Below are positions 16,923 to 25,663 of a stretch of 64,000 nt of DNA, one piece after another. This stretch comes from Mycolicibacterium sp. YH-1. Lineage in GTDB: Bacteria; Actinomycetota; Actinomycetes; Mycobacteriales; Mycobacteriaceae. Each line of letters starts with the position of its first letter. Position 1 is the first letter of the stretch. The position numbers and the translations under genes are program-made. The DNA lies in contig NZ_CP092915.1 in the NCBI RefSeq assembly GCF_022557175.1, positions 2,480,001 through 2,544,000 on the forward strand, written 5' to 3'. A model generated the notes under the pieces. It was not told where the DNA came from. It did no database searches and saw only the letters and a list, made by a program, of their open reading frames with translations.

Positions 16923-18368
16923 ATGGCCGCCCGACGCACCCGACCCCCGCAACCGATTGCCCCCCACGGCATTCCGGGTCACCTGGTCGAGTTTGTCGAG
17001 GCGCTGCGCGGCGTGGGTATCTCCGTCGGACCATCCGAGACAGTGGACGCCGGGCGGGTTATGGCGACTCTGGGTCTGAGCGATCGCAATGTGCTTCGGG
17101 AGGGACTCGCGTGCGCCGTGCTGCGCCGTGCGGACCACCGCGAAACCTACGACGCCATGTTCGACCTGTGGTTCCCGCCCGCACTGGGCGCCCGGACGGT
17201 GGTGGACGACGACGGCACCGCCGAGGACGACCCCGCCGCTCCGCCTGCCCAGGACATCGAGGGTCTGCGCGAGGCGTTGGTCGAGATGCTGGCCAACAAC
17301 GCCGACCTTGAGAACCTCGACGCACGGCTGGCGGCGATGATCGCCCAGATCGTCGAGTCCCAGGGTCGCTACAACTCCAGCCGGGGGCCGTCCTACTCGT
17401 CGTATCAGGCGTTGAAGGCCATGGCGCTCGACGAACTCGAGGGCCGGCTACTGGCCGGGCTGCTCGCGCCGTACGGCGACGCACCCACGCCCACGCAGGA
17501 GGAGATCGCCAAGGCGATCGCCGCGAAGCGCATCACGCAGCTGCGCCGGATGGTGGAGGCCGAGACCAAGCGCCGCACCGCCGAGCAACTGGGCCGCGAC
17601 CACGTCCAGATGTACGGCATTCCGCAGCTGGCCGAGAACGTCGAGTTCCTCCGCGCGTCGGGCGAGCAGCTGGCGCAGATGCGCCGCGTCGTCGCACCGT
17701 TGGCGCGCACGCTTGCCACCCGGTTGGCGGCCCGGCGGCGGCGCTCCCGCCGTGGTGAGATCGACCTGCGCAAGACCCTGCGTAAGTCGATGTCGACCGG
17801 CGGTGTGCCCATCGACGTCGTGCTGAAGAAGCCGCATCCCGCGCGCCCCGAACTGGTGGTGCTGTGCGATGTCTCCGGTTCCGTCGCGGGGTTCAGCAGC
17901 TTCACGCTGATGCTGGTCAACGCCCTGCGTCAGCAGTTCTCCAGGGTCCGGGTGTTCGCCTTCATCGACACCACCGACGAGGTGACCGAGATGTTCGGCC
18001 CGGAGTCCGACCTCGCTGTCGCCATTCAGCGCATCACCCGCGAGTCGGGCGTGTACACCCGCGACGGCCACTCCGACTACGGGCACGCGTTCGTGTCGTT
18101 CCTGGACAAGTACCCCAACGTGTTGTCCCCGCGCAGCGCGCTGCTGGTCCTCGGCGACGGCCGCAACAACTACCGCAACCCAGAACTCGACCTGCTGGCC
18201 CGCATGGTCAGTGCGAGCCGCCACGCGCACTGGCTCAACCCGGAGCCCAAGCACCTGTGGGGCAGCGGTGACTCCGCCGTCCCGCGCTACGAGGGCGTCA
18301 TCCCCATGCACGAGTGTCGCTCGGCCAAGCAGCTCGCCACGGTGATCGACAAGCTGCTGCCCGTCTAA
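16923..18368 (+). CDS. VWA domain-containing CoxE-like protein
   Basis: 481 aa. A helical N-terminal half contains a YNSSRGPSYSSYQALKAM segment, and the C-terminal VWA domain has a MIDAS-like start LCDVSGSVAGFSS (DxSxS, about residues 314-326) and a later GDGRNN. It is the customary partner of the MoxR ATPase just upstream, and together they match the Rv2426c-Rv2425c pair. Relatives (CoxE/CoxD) help assemble carbon monoxide dehydrogenase, but no such enzyme is encoded here, so the client is unknown. Confidence 0.9.
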   Translation: MAARRTRPPQPIAPHGIPGHLVEFVEALRGVGISVGPSETVDAGRVMATLGLSDRNVLREGLACAVLRRADHRETYDAMFDLWFPPALGARTVVDDDGTAEDDPAAPPAQDIEGLREALVEMLANNADLENLDARLAAMIAQIVESQGRYNSSRGPSYSSYQALKAMALDELEGRLLAGLLAPYGDAPTPTQEEIAKAIAAKRITQLRRMVEAETKRRTAEQLGRDHVQMYGIPQLAENVEFLRASGEQLAQMRRVVAPLARTLATRLAARRRRSRRGEIDLRKTLRKSMSTGGVPIDVVLKKPHPARPELVVLCDVSGSVAGFSSFTLMLVNALRQQFSRVRVFAFIDTTDEVTEMFGPESDLAVAIQRITRESGVYTRDGHSDYGHAFVSFLDKYPNVLSPRSALLVLGDGRNNYRNPELDLLARMVSASRHAHWLNPEPKHLWGSGDSAVPRYEGVIPMHECRSAKQLATVIDKLLPV

Positions 18369-18425
18369 CCTCTGCGTTTCGGCGAGCGCAGGCGGGTCCG
18401 GATCACTGCCGTAAGCTGCCTATTC

Positions 18426-19076
18426 GTGACTCGACGCAGGCTGGGTGTGATGGGTGGGACGTTCGATCCCATCCATCACGGTCACCTCGTCGCGGCCAGC
18501 GAGGTCGCCGACCAGTTCGGCCTCGACGAGGTGGTGTTCGTGCCGACGGGTCAGCCATGGCAGAAGCGGGAGCGCATCGTCACCGAAGCCGAGGACCGCT
18601 ACCTGATGACCGTGATCGCGACGGCCGCCAACCCGCGCTTCTCGGTCAGCCGCGTCGACATCGACCGCGCAGGCCCCACCTACACCAAGGACACCCTGCG
18701 GGACCTCGCGGCGCAGCGTGGTGACACCGACTTGTTCTTCATCACCGGGGCGGACGCGCTGGCATCGATCCTGTCGTGGCAGAACTGGGAGGAACTGTTC
18801 TCCCTGGCCCGGTTCGTCGGCGTCAGCCGGCCCGGCTACGAACTCGACGGCGAGCACATCGCAGCGGCAATGAAGGAACTACCGGAGGACGCGTTGCAGT
18901 TGGTTGAGGTGCCCGCGCTGGCGATCTCGTCGAGTGACTGCCGCGCGCGGGCCGGGTCCGGCAGGCCCATCTGGTATCTGGTTCCCGACGGTGTCGTTCA
19001 GTACGTGTCCAAGCGCGGCCTCTACCGATCCCAGGCCCAATCCCAAACCCACGCAGTCCAGGAGCCCCAAACATGA
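18426..19076 (+). CDS. nadD: Nicotinate-nucleotide adenylyltransferase
   Basis: Transfers AMP from ATP to nicotinate mononucleotide, giving the substrate used by NadE. 216 aa. It has the nucleotidyltransferase signature [12 protein letters not shown] (HxGH), [21 protein letters not shown] and the second signature [16 protein letters not shown] (ISSSxxR). GTG 18426 is the annotated start; the first ATG 18450 would cut into the conserved strand. The stop overlaps rsfS (ATGA), giving coupled translation. Confidence 0.96.
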   Translation: MTRRRLGVMGGTFDPIHHGHLVAASEVADQFGLDEVVFVPTGQPWQKRERIVTEAEDRYLMTVIATAANPRFSVSRVDIDRAGPTYTKDTLRDLAAQRGDTDLFFITGADALASILSWQNWEELFSLARFVGVSRPGYELDGEHIAAAMKELPEDALQLVEVPALAISSSDCRARAGSGRPIWYLVPDGVVQYVSKRGLYRSQAQSQTHAVQEPQT

Positions 19077-19474
19077 GCGCAGGCGACGAATCCGTACACA
19101 TGGCGACGGTGGCCGCGCAGGCCGCCTCGTCGAAACTGGCCGACGACATCGTCGTCATTGACGTCTCCGAGCAGCTCTTCATCACCGATCTCTTCGTCAT
19201 CGCCTCGGCCAATAACGAGCGGCAGGTCAACGCGATCGTCGACGAGGTCGAGGAGAAGATGCGCGTGGCCGGGTACAAGCCCGCCCGCCGTGAGGGCACC
19301 CGCGAGGGGAAGTGGGTGCTGCTCGACTACGTCGACATCGTCGTGCACGTCCAGCATCAGGATGAGCGCAACTTCTACGCCCTGGACCGGCTGTGGCGGG
19401 ACTGCCCGGTGGTGCCGGTGGAACTCGAGGACGGAGCCGACCGAGCCGACGAGTCCACGGAGGATTCGCAGTGA
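19073..19474 (+). CDS. rsfS: Ribosomal silencing factor RsfS
   Basis: 133 aa, DUF143/Iojap family. Binds L14 on the 50S subunit and blocks subunit joining when nutrients run low. Conserved segments are [34 protein letters not shown] and [16 protein letters not shown] (the family core). It has a four-base overlap with nadD upstream and a GTGA overlap with gpgP downstream. Confidence 0.96.
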   Translation: MSAGDESVHMATVAAQAASSKLADDIVVIDVSEQLFITDLFVIASANNERQVNAIVDEVEEKMRVAGYKPARREGTREGKWVLLDYVDIVVHVQHQDERNFYALDRLWRDCPVVPVELEDGADRADESTEDSQ

Positions 19475-20139
19475 GGGTCTGCCACCTGGTGATGCTGCGG
19501 CACGGGCAGACCGAGTACAACGCGGGCAGCCGCATGCAGGGTCAGCTCGACACCGAACTGTCCGACCTGGGGCGCGCCCAGGCGGTATCGGCTGCCGAGG
19601 TGCTGGCCAAGCGCCAGCCGCTGCTGATCGTCTCGTCGGACCTGCGCCGCGCACTGGACACGGCGACCACACTCGGGGAACGGGCCGGCGTACCGGTCAC
19701 GGCCGACACCCGGCTGCGTGAGACACACCTCGGCGACTGGCAGGGCATGACGCACCACGAGGTGGATGCGATCGCTCCCGGTGCCAGGCTGGCGTGGCGC
19801 GACGATGCCCGGTGGGCACCGCACGGCGGCGAGAGTCGGGTCGACGTCGCGCGCCGCAGCCTACCGCTCGTCGAGGAACTCGTTGCCGGGCATCGGGAGT
19901 GGGGTGTCGATGAGCCCGACCGGCCCGTAGTGCTGGTGGCGCACGGTGGATTGATCGCGGCGCTCACCGGCGCAGTCCTCGGTATCCCGGTGGACAACTG
20001 GCCCGTGTTCGGCGGGATGGGCAACGCGAGCTGGGTGCAGCTGTCGGGGCACGGCGAACCCGACGCCGCGTTCGGTGACATCCGCTGGCGCCTCGACGTG
20101 TGGAACGCCTCGGCGCAGGTGGCCAACGATGTCCTCTGA
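19471..20139 (+). CDS. gpgP: Glucosyl-3-phosphoglycerate phosphatase (histidine phosphatase family)
   Basis: 222 aa. Histidine phosphatase with the phosphohistidine motif [11 protein letters not shown] and the second His in [12 protein letters not shown]. By position (Rv2419c equivalent, next to octT) it is the phosphatase that makes glucosylglycerate, an early intermediate of the mycobacterial methylglucose lipopolysaccharide. GTG 19471 overlaps the rsfS stop and gives [12 protein letters not shown]. The 3' end overlaps octT by 11 bases. Confidence 0.9.
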   Translation: MRVCHLVMLRHGQTEYNAGSRMQGQLDTELSDLGRAQAVSAAEVLAKRQPLLIVSSDLRRALDTATTLGERAGVPVTADTRLRETHLGDWQGMTHHEVDAIAPGARLAWRDDARWAPHGGESRVDVARRSLPLVEELVAGHREWGVDEPDRPVVLVAHGGLIAALTGAVLGIPVDNWPVFGGMGNASWVQLSGHGEPDAAFGDIRWRLDVWNASAQVANDVL

Positions 20140-20878
20140 GGAGTCGTCGGGCACGCCGCGCAGGACACTGCTGGTCTTCTGCGATTCGCTGTCCTATTAC
20201 GGACCCACCGGCGGGCTGCCGTCGGATGACCCCCGGATCTGGCCCAACATCGTTGCCAGCCAACTTGGTTGGGACCTCGAGTTGATCGGTCGGATCGGTT
20301 GGACCTCCCGCGATGTGTGGTGGGCGGCCATCGGCGATCCCCGGGCATGGGCCGCCCTACCGCGGGCCGGCGCGGTGATCTTCGCGACCAGTGGGATGGA
20401 CTCACTGCCCTCCCCGCTACCGACCGCCGCCCGCGAGTTCATCCGCTACATCAGGCCATCGTTCCTGCGTCGCTGGGTACGCGACGGTTACGGCTGGGCG
20501 CAGCCCCGACTGTCGCCGATCGCCCGACCGGCCCTGCCGCCGCAGCTGACCGTCGACTACCTCGAACAGACCCGCGCGGCCATCGACTTCAACAGGCCCG
20601 GCATCCCGTTCGTGGCGTGTGTGCCCTCGGTGCACATCGCCGACACCTACGGGCGGTCGCACCGCTGGCGCGACGCCACGGTTGACGCGATCACGGAATG
20701 GGCTGGCGAACACCGTGTTCCGGTGGTCGACCTCAAGGCTGCCGTCGACGAAGAGGTGATGAGCGGGCGGGGCAACCCCGACGGGATTCACTGGAACTTC
20801 GAGGCACACCAGGGTGTCGCCGACCTGATGATGAAGGGCCTCGCCGAGGCCGGAGTGACACCGGGCCCCGGCGACTGA
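20129..20878 (+). CDS. octT: Diglucosylglycerate octanoyltransferase (SGNH fold)
   Basis: 249 aa SGNH-hydrolase-like protein. The nucleophile segment is [10 protein letters not shown] (Ser in a GDS-like block) and the C-terminal catalytic pair lies in NPDGIHWN (DxxH). It corresponds to Rv2418c, shown to transfer octanoyl to diglucosylglycerate during methylglucose lipopolysaccharide synthesis. ATG 20129 lies inside the end of gpgP, so both proteins are made from one message, fitting their consecutive roles. Confidence 0.85.
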   Translation: MSSEESSGTPRRTLLVFCDSLSYYGPTGGLPSDDPRIWPNIVASQLGWDLELIGRIGWTSRDVWWAAIGDPRAWAALPRAGAVIFATSGMDSLPSPLPTAAREFIRYIRPSFLRRWVRDGYGWAQPRLSPIARPALPPQLTVDYLEQTRAAIDFNRPGIPFVACVPSVHIADTYGRSHRWRDATVDAITEWAGEHRVPVVDLKAAVDEEVMSGRGNPDGIHWNFEAHQGVADLMMKGLAEAGVTPGPGD

Positions 20879-20880
20879 TC

Positions 20881-21717
20881 ATGGCCGTCGTGGTGGTGAC
20901 CGACTCATCCTCGCGGCTACGCCCGGATGAGTTGCAGCGGTGGGGGATCCGCCAGGTGCCGTTGCACGTGCTGGTGGACGGCGCAGACCTTCTCGACGGT
21001 GTCGACGCGGTGCCGAACGACGTGTACGCGCGCAGCCACGCCACCACATCTGGGGTGTCGCCTGCGGACCTCGCCGAGGTCTACCGTGCCGCCCTCGCCG
21101 ACAGTGGTGGTGACGGCGTGGTGGCAGTGCACCTGTCCGCGGCGCTGTCGAGTACTTTCAGCAATGCCAGTGCGGCGGCGCGGGAGTTCGGATCAGCTGT
21201 GCGCGTGGTGAACTCGCGGTCGGCAGCGGCATGCGTCGGCTTCGTCGCCGCCGCGGCGGCGCAATCAGCCATCGCGGGTGCCGACCTCGACACCGTCGAG
21301 GCCGCGGCCCGCGCGGCGGTGCCCCGCGGACACGCATTCATCGTCGTGCACCGGCTGGACAACCTGCGCCGCAGCGGGCGGATCGGCGCTGCGGCGTCGT
21401 GGCTGGGCACCGCGCTGTCGCTCAAGCCGCTGCTGTGCCTGGACGTCGACGGCAGGCTGGTGCTGTCCCAACGGATTCGCACGGTGTCGAAGGCACACGC
21501 GGCCATGGTCGACGCGGTCGCCGAGGTGGTCGGCGAGCGTCGGGCCACGGTCGTCGTGCATCACGTGGACAACCACGACGCGGCCGACGTCATCGGTGCC
21601 GCGCTGACCGATCGTCTGCCTCAGATCGAGTCGCTGACGGTGTCGGATATGGGTCCCGTGCTGGCGGTCCACGTCGGCGCGGATGCCGTCGGTGTGTGCG
21701 TGACCGTCGACGGGTAA
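20881..21717 (+). CDS. DegV family fatty-acid-binding protein
   Basis: 278 aa. DegV proteins hold a fatty acid and in other bacteria feed fatty-acid kinase systems. Motifs are VVVVTDSSSRL at the N-terminus, TSGVSPADLAEVY, LSAALSSTFSNA and VVHRLDNLRRSGRIGAAASWLG. It begins two bases after the octT stop, so it may be coexpressed with the lipopolysaccharide genes. Fatty-acid supply for OctT is an attractive but untested role. Confidence 0.92.
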   Translation: MAVVVVTDSSSRLRPDELQRWGIRQVPLHVLVDGADLLDGVDAVPNDVYARSHATTSGVSPADLAEVYRAALADSGGDGVVAVHLSAALSSTFSNASAAAREFGSAVRVVNSRSAAACVGFVAAAAAQSAIAGADLDTVEAAARAAVPRGHAFIVVHRLDNLRRSGRIGAAASWLGTALSLKPLLCLDVDGRLVLSQRIRTVSKAHAAMVDAVAEVVGERRATVVVHHVDNHDAADVIGAALTDRLPQIESLTVSDMGPVLAVHVGADAVGVCVTVDG

Positions 21718-21748
21718 CAATGACCGTCGCCTCCGCGCATGCACTCCG

Positions 21749-21800
21749 AACGTGCCGCCACTGCGAGAAAATGGCGGATTCTTCGCAGTGGCGTCACGTT
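21749..21800. terminator. 18-bp near-perfect inverted repeat between degV and methyltransferase
   Basis: AACGTGCCGCCACTGCGA (21749-21766) and its complement at 21783-21800 match at 17 of 18 positions around a 16-base loop. It sits between convergent genes, and its right arm overlaps the methyltransferase stop at 21794. A bidirectional terminator is the likely role. Confidence 0.6.
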
Positions 21801-22651
21801 GGGCGAGCCCTGTTCCTGGCGCTGACCGACCAGCACGCAGCGGTATAGCGAACCTCGCCGTCATGGACGAACTGCTCGTGAGCGGGCCGGATAGCCGCGA
21901 CTACCCGTGAGCGCGTCTGCTCGTCGCTGCCGTGCAGGATCTGACCGACCGGGCCCATGTGTGTCAGGTAGGGCACCAACTCCTCCTCGGCCAGAGTGCA
22001 CCCGACGTCGATCGGCGTGATGTCGATGTCGGTCCATCCGGCTGGCTCGAGGATGCTGGCGAGACGATCGGCGTCGGCGAACGCGAACGGTCCCTGCAGG
22101 CCGGGTCGGCGAAGGGCCAGGGTGGGCAGCAGCGGTGCCGCCGCGCGCTCGGCCGTTGTCATGAAGGGGTTCTCGTCGGGGGACCGCCAAGCGAAGAACT
22201 GGAGTTGGGCGTCGGTGCGCGCCGCGCGTCGTAGGTTCGCGAACGCGGCGATGGGGTCGCCGAAGAACATCACGCCGAAACGCGAAACGACAGTGTCGAA
22301 CGACCCGGCGTCGAATTGGTGTGTTTCGGCGTCGTCGACGACGAAGCGCACCGGCAGCTGGGGACTTCTAGCTCGGCCGCGCGCGACGCCGATCATCGGG
22401 TCGGAGATGTCGATCCCCGTGCAGTGACCGCCTCCGGTCAGGTTTCGTGCGACTGCGAGAGTGGTGGCCCCGGTGCCGCACCCGACGTCGAGGACGCGGC
22501 CGCCGCCACCGGCTGTCACCGCCTCGACGAGTAGATCCGCGAAGGGCTCGAACGTGCGGTCCAGAATCTGCTGCATCACGATCCATGCCTGTGCCGTACC
22601 GCCGTTCCATGCGCGCGCCTGATCCGCCGTCGCCGTGTGCGTCGTCTTCAC
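21794..22651 (-). CDS. Class I SAM-dependent methyltransferase
   Basis: 285 aa. Rossmann-fold methyltransferase with motif I VLDVGCGTGATTLAVA (about residue 55), acidic loop GIDISDPM, and SFDTVVSRFGVMFFGDP for motif IV. The substrate is unknown. It is divergent from a MerR regulator with which it shares the 82-base promoter region, so its expression probably responds to the signal sensed by that regulator. Confidence 0.88.
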   Translation of the reverse strand: MKTTHTATADQARAWNGGTAQAWIVMQQILDRTFEPFADLLVEAVTAGGGGRVLDVGCGTGATTLAVARNLTGGGHCTGIDISDPMIGVARGRARSPQLPVRFVVDDAETHQFDAGSFDTVVSRFGVMFFGDPIAAFANLRRAARTDAQLQFFAWRSPDENPFMTTAERAAAPLLPTLALRRPGLQGPFAFADADRLASILEPAGWTDIDITPIDVGCTLAEEELVPYLTHMGPVGQILHGSDEQTRSRVVAAIRPAHEQFVHDGEVRYTAACWSVSARNRARPT

Positions 22652-22700
22652 GATCTCTCCCTCTGCTGATAGGAACTGGTTGGCTTCACGGTTTCAGTTA

Positions 22701-22718
22701 AAGTCAACTTCAAGTCAA
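22701..22718. promoter_or_regulatory. Direct repeat AAGTCAA x2, candidate MerR site
   Basis: AAGTCAA occurs at 22701-22707 and 22712-22718, an 11-base period (one helical turn), within an AT-richer island between the divergent methyltransferase and MerR genes. The same bases contain partial GTT...AAC dyads. A regulator site is inferred from position. Confidence 0.4.
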
Positions 22719-22733
22719 GGGGAGGAGCGAAAC

Positions 22734-23177
22734 GTGGATATCGCCGAAGTGGCGAGACGTTGCGGTGTGCCCGCGTCGACGTTGCGGTTCTACGAGCAGA
22801 GGGGACTGATCTCGTCGATCGGCCGACGAGGTCAGCGCCGGCTGTTCGAGTCGAGCGTCGTGGATCAGATGGCGCTCATCGCACTCGGGCGGGCCGCAGG
22901 ATTCTCACTGGACGAGATCGCCGTGATGCTGATGCCAGATGGGCAACCGAGGATCGACAGGAAGACGCTTGCGGCCAAGGCAGACGAACTCGACGCGACG
23001 ATAGGACATCTCAGCGCCATGCGAGACGGACTACGGCACGCGGCTGAGTGTCCCGCCTCCAGTCACGCCGAATGTCCAACATTCCAGCGCTATCTCAAGG
23101 CCGCGGCAGCAGGAGCCCTGGGCGTGCGGAGCGGAGGAAAGCGGAGAGCGGGGGTCAGCCGCGGAAGCGTCCGGTGA
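22734..23177 (+). CDS. MerR family transcriptional regulator
   Basis: 147 aa. The N-terminal MerR winged helix (DIAEVARRCGVPASTLRFYEQ, residues 2-22; LISSIGRRGQRRLF) is followed by a dimerisation helix and a C-terminal part with Cys at several positions (AECPASSHAECPTF), which could bind metal or respond to oxidants as in SoxR-like members. GTG 22734 has GGAGGAG seven bases upstream. The 3' end overlaps the convergent oxidoreductase gene by 23 bases. Confidence 0.9.
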   Translation: MDIAEVARRCGVPASTLRFYEQRGLISSIGRRGQRRLFESSVVDQMALIALGRAAGFSLDEIAVMLMPDGQPRIDRKTLAAKADELDATIGHLSAMRDGLRHAAECPASSHAECPTFQRYLKAAAAGALGVRSGGKRRAGVSRGSVR

Positions 23178-24228
23178 CCGGGGGCAGGTCCTTGAGCGTG
23201 ACGATGCCCGGCGGGGCCGCCACCACGGCGGGCACGGCGTTGGTCACCGGCATCGCGGTGTAGATCATGCCCAGTCCCATGAAGCCCGGCTCCGTCCAAT
23301 CCCGCGGCGGCAGGCAGTGCAGCACCGTGCGCATGTTGGGTGTGCCGAAGACCTGAATCACGTGTCCGTGCTCCAACGGTTTTGGCGGGGTGACGTGATC
23401 GCCCATCGTCCAGTTGAATCCGACGCTGACGACGTTCTTGTCGCCGACCCAACCGCGGTGGTAGCCGTAGACGCCGCCGACGGTGCCCTTCGGTATCCGC
23501 ATGAAGCCCAGGTCGCTGTCGCCGGTGGCCGTCGTGAACTCGACATCGAACGTCAGGCGGTCGAGGTGGGCGCCGATGGCATCGGCCATCATGGCCGCGG
23601 ACTCGGCGAACACCTCGCTCTCGCGTCGCACACTCTCGGCCAGATTCGGTGTCTCGGGGTCCTGGCCGAAGCCCATGGCGGCCTGCGTTCCCTCCGACTC
23701 GTACGTCGAGCAGTCGACCGACTCGGTGATGCGGATCTCGTCGACGTTCTCACACGCACCGGAGAGCACCATGCCGACCATGTTCGTCATACCGGGATGC
23801 GCGCCGCTGCCGAAGATCGTGGAATTGCCCTCCTGGCAGGCCTTCTCGATCCTGGCCGTGTCCTCCGGTGACTGCTTGCCGCCGGTGATCCAGGCGGCGC
23901 TGGAGCAGACGTTGACGCCCGCGGCCAGCAGCCGGACGAGCTCGTCGACGTTGGGCCACAACGGGTTGTAGCAGCACGCGTCGGGACGCAACGCGATCAG
24001 CGCGTCGATATCGTTGGTGGCAGTAACCCCGGTGGGCTCGGACCGGCCAGCGAGGACGGCGGCGTCGACGCCGATCTTGTCCGCGCCATGGGCGTACACG
24101 CCGACGAGTTCCATGTCGTCACGGCCGATGATGGCGTGCAGCGAGCGCTTGCCGATGTTGCCGGTGGTCCACTGGATCACTCGAAGCGGACGGTTAGTGG
24201 TCAATCGCGATCCCGCTTCGGCGCTCAT
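23155..24228 (-). CDS. NAD(P)H-dependent amine dehydrogenase/DapB-like family protein
   Basis: 357 aa. An N-terminal Rossmann segment VIQWTTGNIGKRSLHAI resembles the dihydrodipicolinate reductase nucleotide-binding domain. The C-terminal domain is typical of a large mycobacterial family often labelled dihydrodipicolinate reductase-like. The true DapB is much shorter, so lysine synthesis is unlikely and the substrate is unknown. It stands alone between MerR and RidA, divergent from RidA. Confidence 0.8.
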   Translation of the reverse strand: MSAEAGSRLTTNRPLRVIQWTTGNIGKRSLHAIIGRDDMELVGVYAHGADKIGVDAAVLAGRSEPTGVTATNDIDALIALRPDACCYNPLWPNVDELVRLLAAGVNVCSSAAWITGGKQSPEDTARIEKACQEGNSTIFGSGAHPGMTNMVGMVLSGACENVDEIRITESVDCSTYESEGTQAAMGFGQDPETPNLAESVRRESEVFAESAAMMADAIGAHLDRLTFDVEFTTATGDSDLGFMRIPKGTVGGVYGYHRGWVGDKNVVSVGFNWTMGDHVTPPKPLEHGHVIQVFGTPNMRTVLHCLPPRDWTEPGFMGLGMIYTAMPVTNAVPAVVAAPPGIVTLKDLPPVTGRFRG

Positions 24229-24315
24229 ACGGCGACTCCTCGTTGTGGTGGTTCAGTAGACACCTTCGGTCAATATGTATACGCGAGGATCCGCTGCGCT
24301 GGCATCATCTCTGCG

Positions 24316-24732
24316 GTGCAAGATCTCCCACCCTCAATCCGCGCTTTCACCTTCACCCCCGACGACGGCGTGCCTCCGAGTGTCGCTCCGTTCGCTCACG
24401 CCACCGTCGCCGGCGAGACTCTCTACGTCACCGGGCAGATGCCGACAGACGTGACGGGCACCGTCGTCGGCGCCGACGTGGCGACCCAAACGGATCAGGT
24501 GATGCGCAACCTGGTGCGGGTCACCGAGCTGTGCGGCGGTCGCTTGAGCGACGTCGTCTCGGTGCGCGCCTACCTGCTCGACTGGGCGGATTACGCGGCC
24601 TTCAACGACGCGTACGCGGCCTGGTTCCCGGACCGGCTACCGTCGCGGACCTGCGTCGGGGTTACCGGCCTCGCGGTCGGCGCACTGGTCGAGATCGACT
24701 GGGTGTGTTGGCGCCCGGGCGGGTGGGCGTAG
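24316..24732 (+). CDS. RidA family (YjgF/UK114) protein
   Basis: 138 aa. Family members hydrolyse reactive enamine/imine intermediates. The typical order is seen: FAHATVAGETLYVTGQMP, DQVMRNLVRVTELCGG, SDVVSVRAYLLD and LPSRTCVGVTGLAVGALVEID, the last two with the conserved Arg region of the RidA pocket. GTG 24316 is the first start that gives a normal-length protein. It is divergent from the DapB-like gene with 87 bases between starts. Confidence 0.88.
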   Translation: MQDLPPSIRAFTFTPDDGVPPSVAPFAHATVAGETLYVTGQMPTDVTGTVVGADVATQTDQVMRNLVRVTELCGGRLSDVVSVRAYLLDWADYAAFNDAYAAWFPDRLPSRTCVGVTGLAVGALVEIDWVCWRPGGWA

Positions 24733-24847
24733 CCGCGGCGGCAGCAGACGCCAAGCCGGTATCCACAGACCGGTTTTCATCCACAGGGCGGTGCGGCGGC
24801 AGCGTCGCCCGGCCTCTCGCGTCGCGTCGCACCCTTACCGTCGCGCC

Positions 24848-25663
24848 ATGCGAACCGAACTGCCCGCAGACAGGGTTGCGCGCCGCCTCAACGGATCCGA
24901 CGGCGCGGAGGCGTCGCCGGCGGGCGAGTCCTCCGAGGACGAGCAGCCCGACACCTCGCTGGCCAGGTGGCTACCCGAGGGGGCCTCGCGCGGCCATCCG
25001 CAGTGGCTGGCGACGATCCGCGCCGATCCCGGCCGCGCCGGTGCCATCGCCCTGGCCGCCGTCGGGGCGATCGCGGTGCTGGTGACGGTCTTCACCGTCA
25101 CCGGCGACGATCCGCCGCCCGTCGTATCGGCCAATCTCCCTCCGGTACAGATGGTCTCCTCGACGGTCCCGTCCGCACCGTCGGAGCATCAGCCGGTCGT
25201 GGTCAGCGTTGTCGGACTGGTCCACCGCCCCGGTTTGGTCACGCTCGAGCCGGGCGCCCGCATCGACGACGCCCTCACCGCGGCAGGCGGGGTGCTCGAC
25301 GGCGCCGACCTGAGCGGGCTGAACGTGGCGCGCCGACTCTCCGACGGGGAGCAGATCGTCGTCGGCATCGCCGCGCCACCCGGTGTTCGGACGGCGATGG
25401 GCAGCTCCGTCAGCAGCCCGGCCGAGCAGTCCGCGCCCCCGACCGGCGGCGCCACGGACACTTCCACGGCGGGTCCGGTGAACCTGAACACCGCAACGGT
25501 CGAGGAACTCGACGCCCTGCCGGGAGTCGGACCCGTCACTGCCGCGGCGATCATCGCCTTCCGCGACGCCAACGGCAGCTTCACCGACGTCGAACAGCTC
25601 GGTGACGTCGACGGTATCGGCCCGGCGCGGCTGGAGAAGCTGCGCGACCTGGTTCATGTGTGA
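24848..25663 (+). CDS. comEA: ComEA-like helix-hairpin-helix DNA-binding protein
   Basis: 271 aa. A cytoplasmic N-terminus of about 60 residues is followed by one membrane helix (AGAIALAAVGAIAVLVTVFTV), an SLBB/soluble ligand-binding segment (VVSVVGLVHRPGLVTLEPGARI) and two C-terminal HhH motifs (LNTATVEELDALPGVGPVTA; VEQLGDVDGIGPARLEKL). ComEA binds incoming DNA at the cell surface in competent bacteria. Gene order comEA-comEC-holA equals Rv2415c-Rv2413c. ATG 24848 chosen; a four-base overlap joins it to comEC. Confidence 0.93.
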   Translation: MRTELPADRVARRLNGSDGAEASPAGESSEDEQPDTSLARWLPEGASRGHPQWLATIRADPGRAGAIALAAVGAIAVLVTVFTVTGDDPPPVVSANLPPVQMVSSTVPSAPSEHQPVVVSVVGLVHRPGLVTLEPGARIDDALTAAGGVLDGADLSGLNVARRLSDGEQIVVGIAAPPGVRTAMGSSVSSPAEQSAPPTGGATDTSTAGPVNLNTATVEELDALPGVGPVTAAAIIAFRDANGSFTDVEQLGDVDGIGPARLEKLRDLVHV

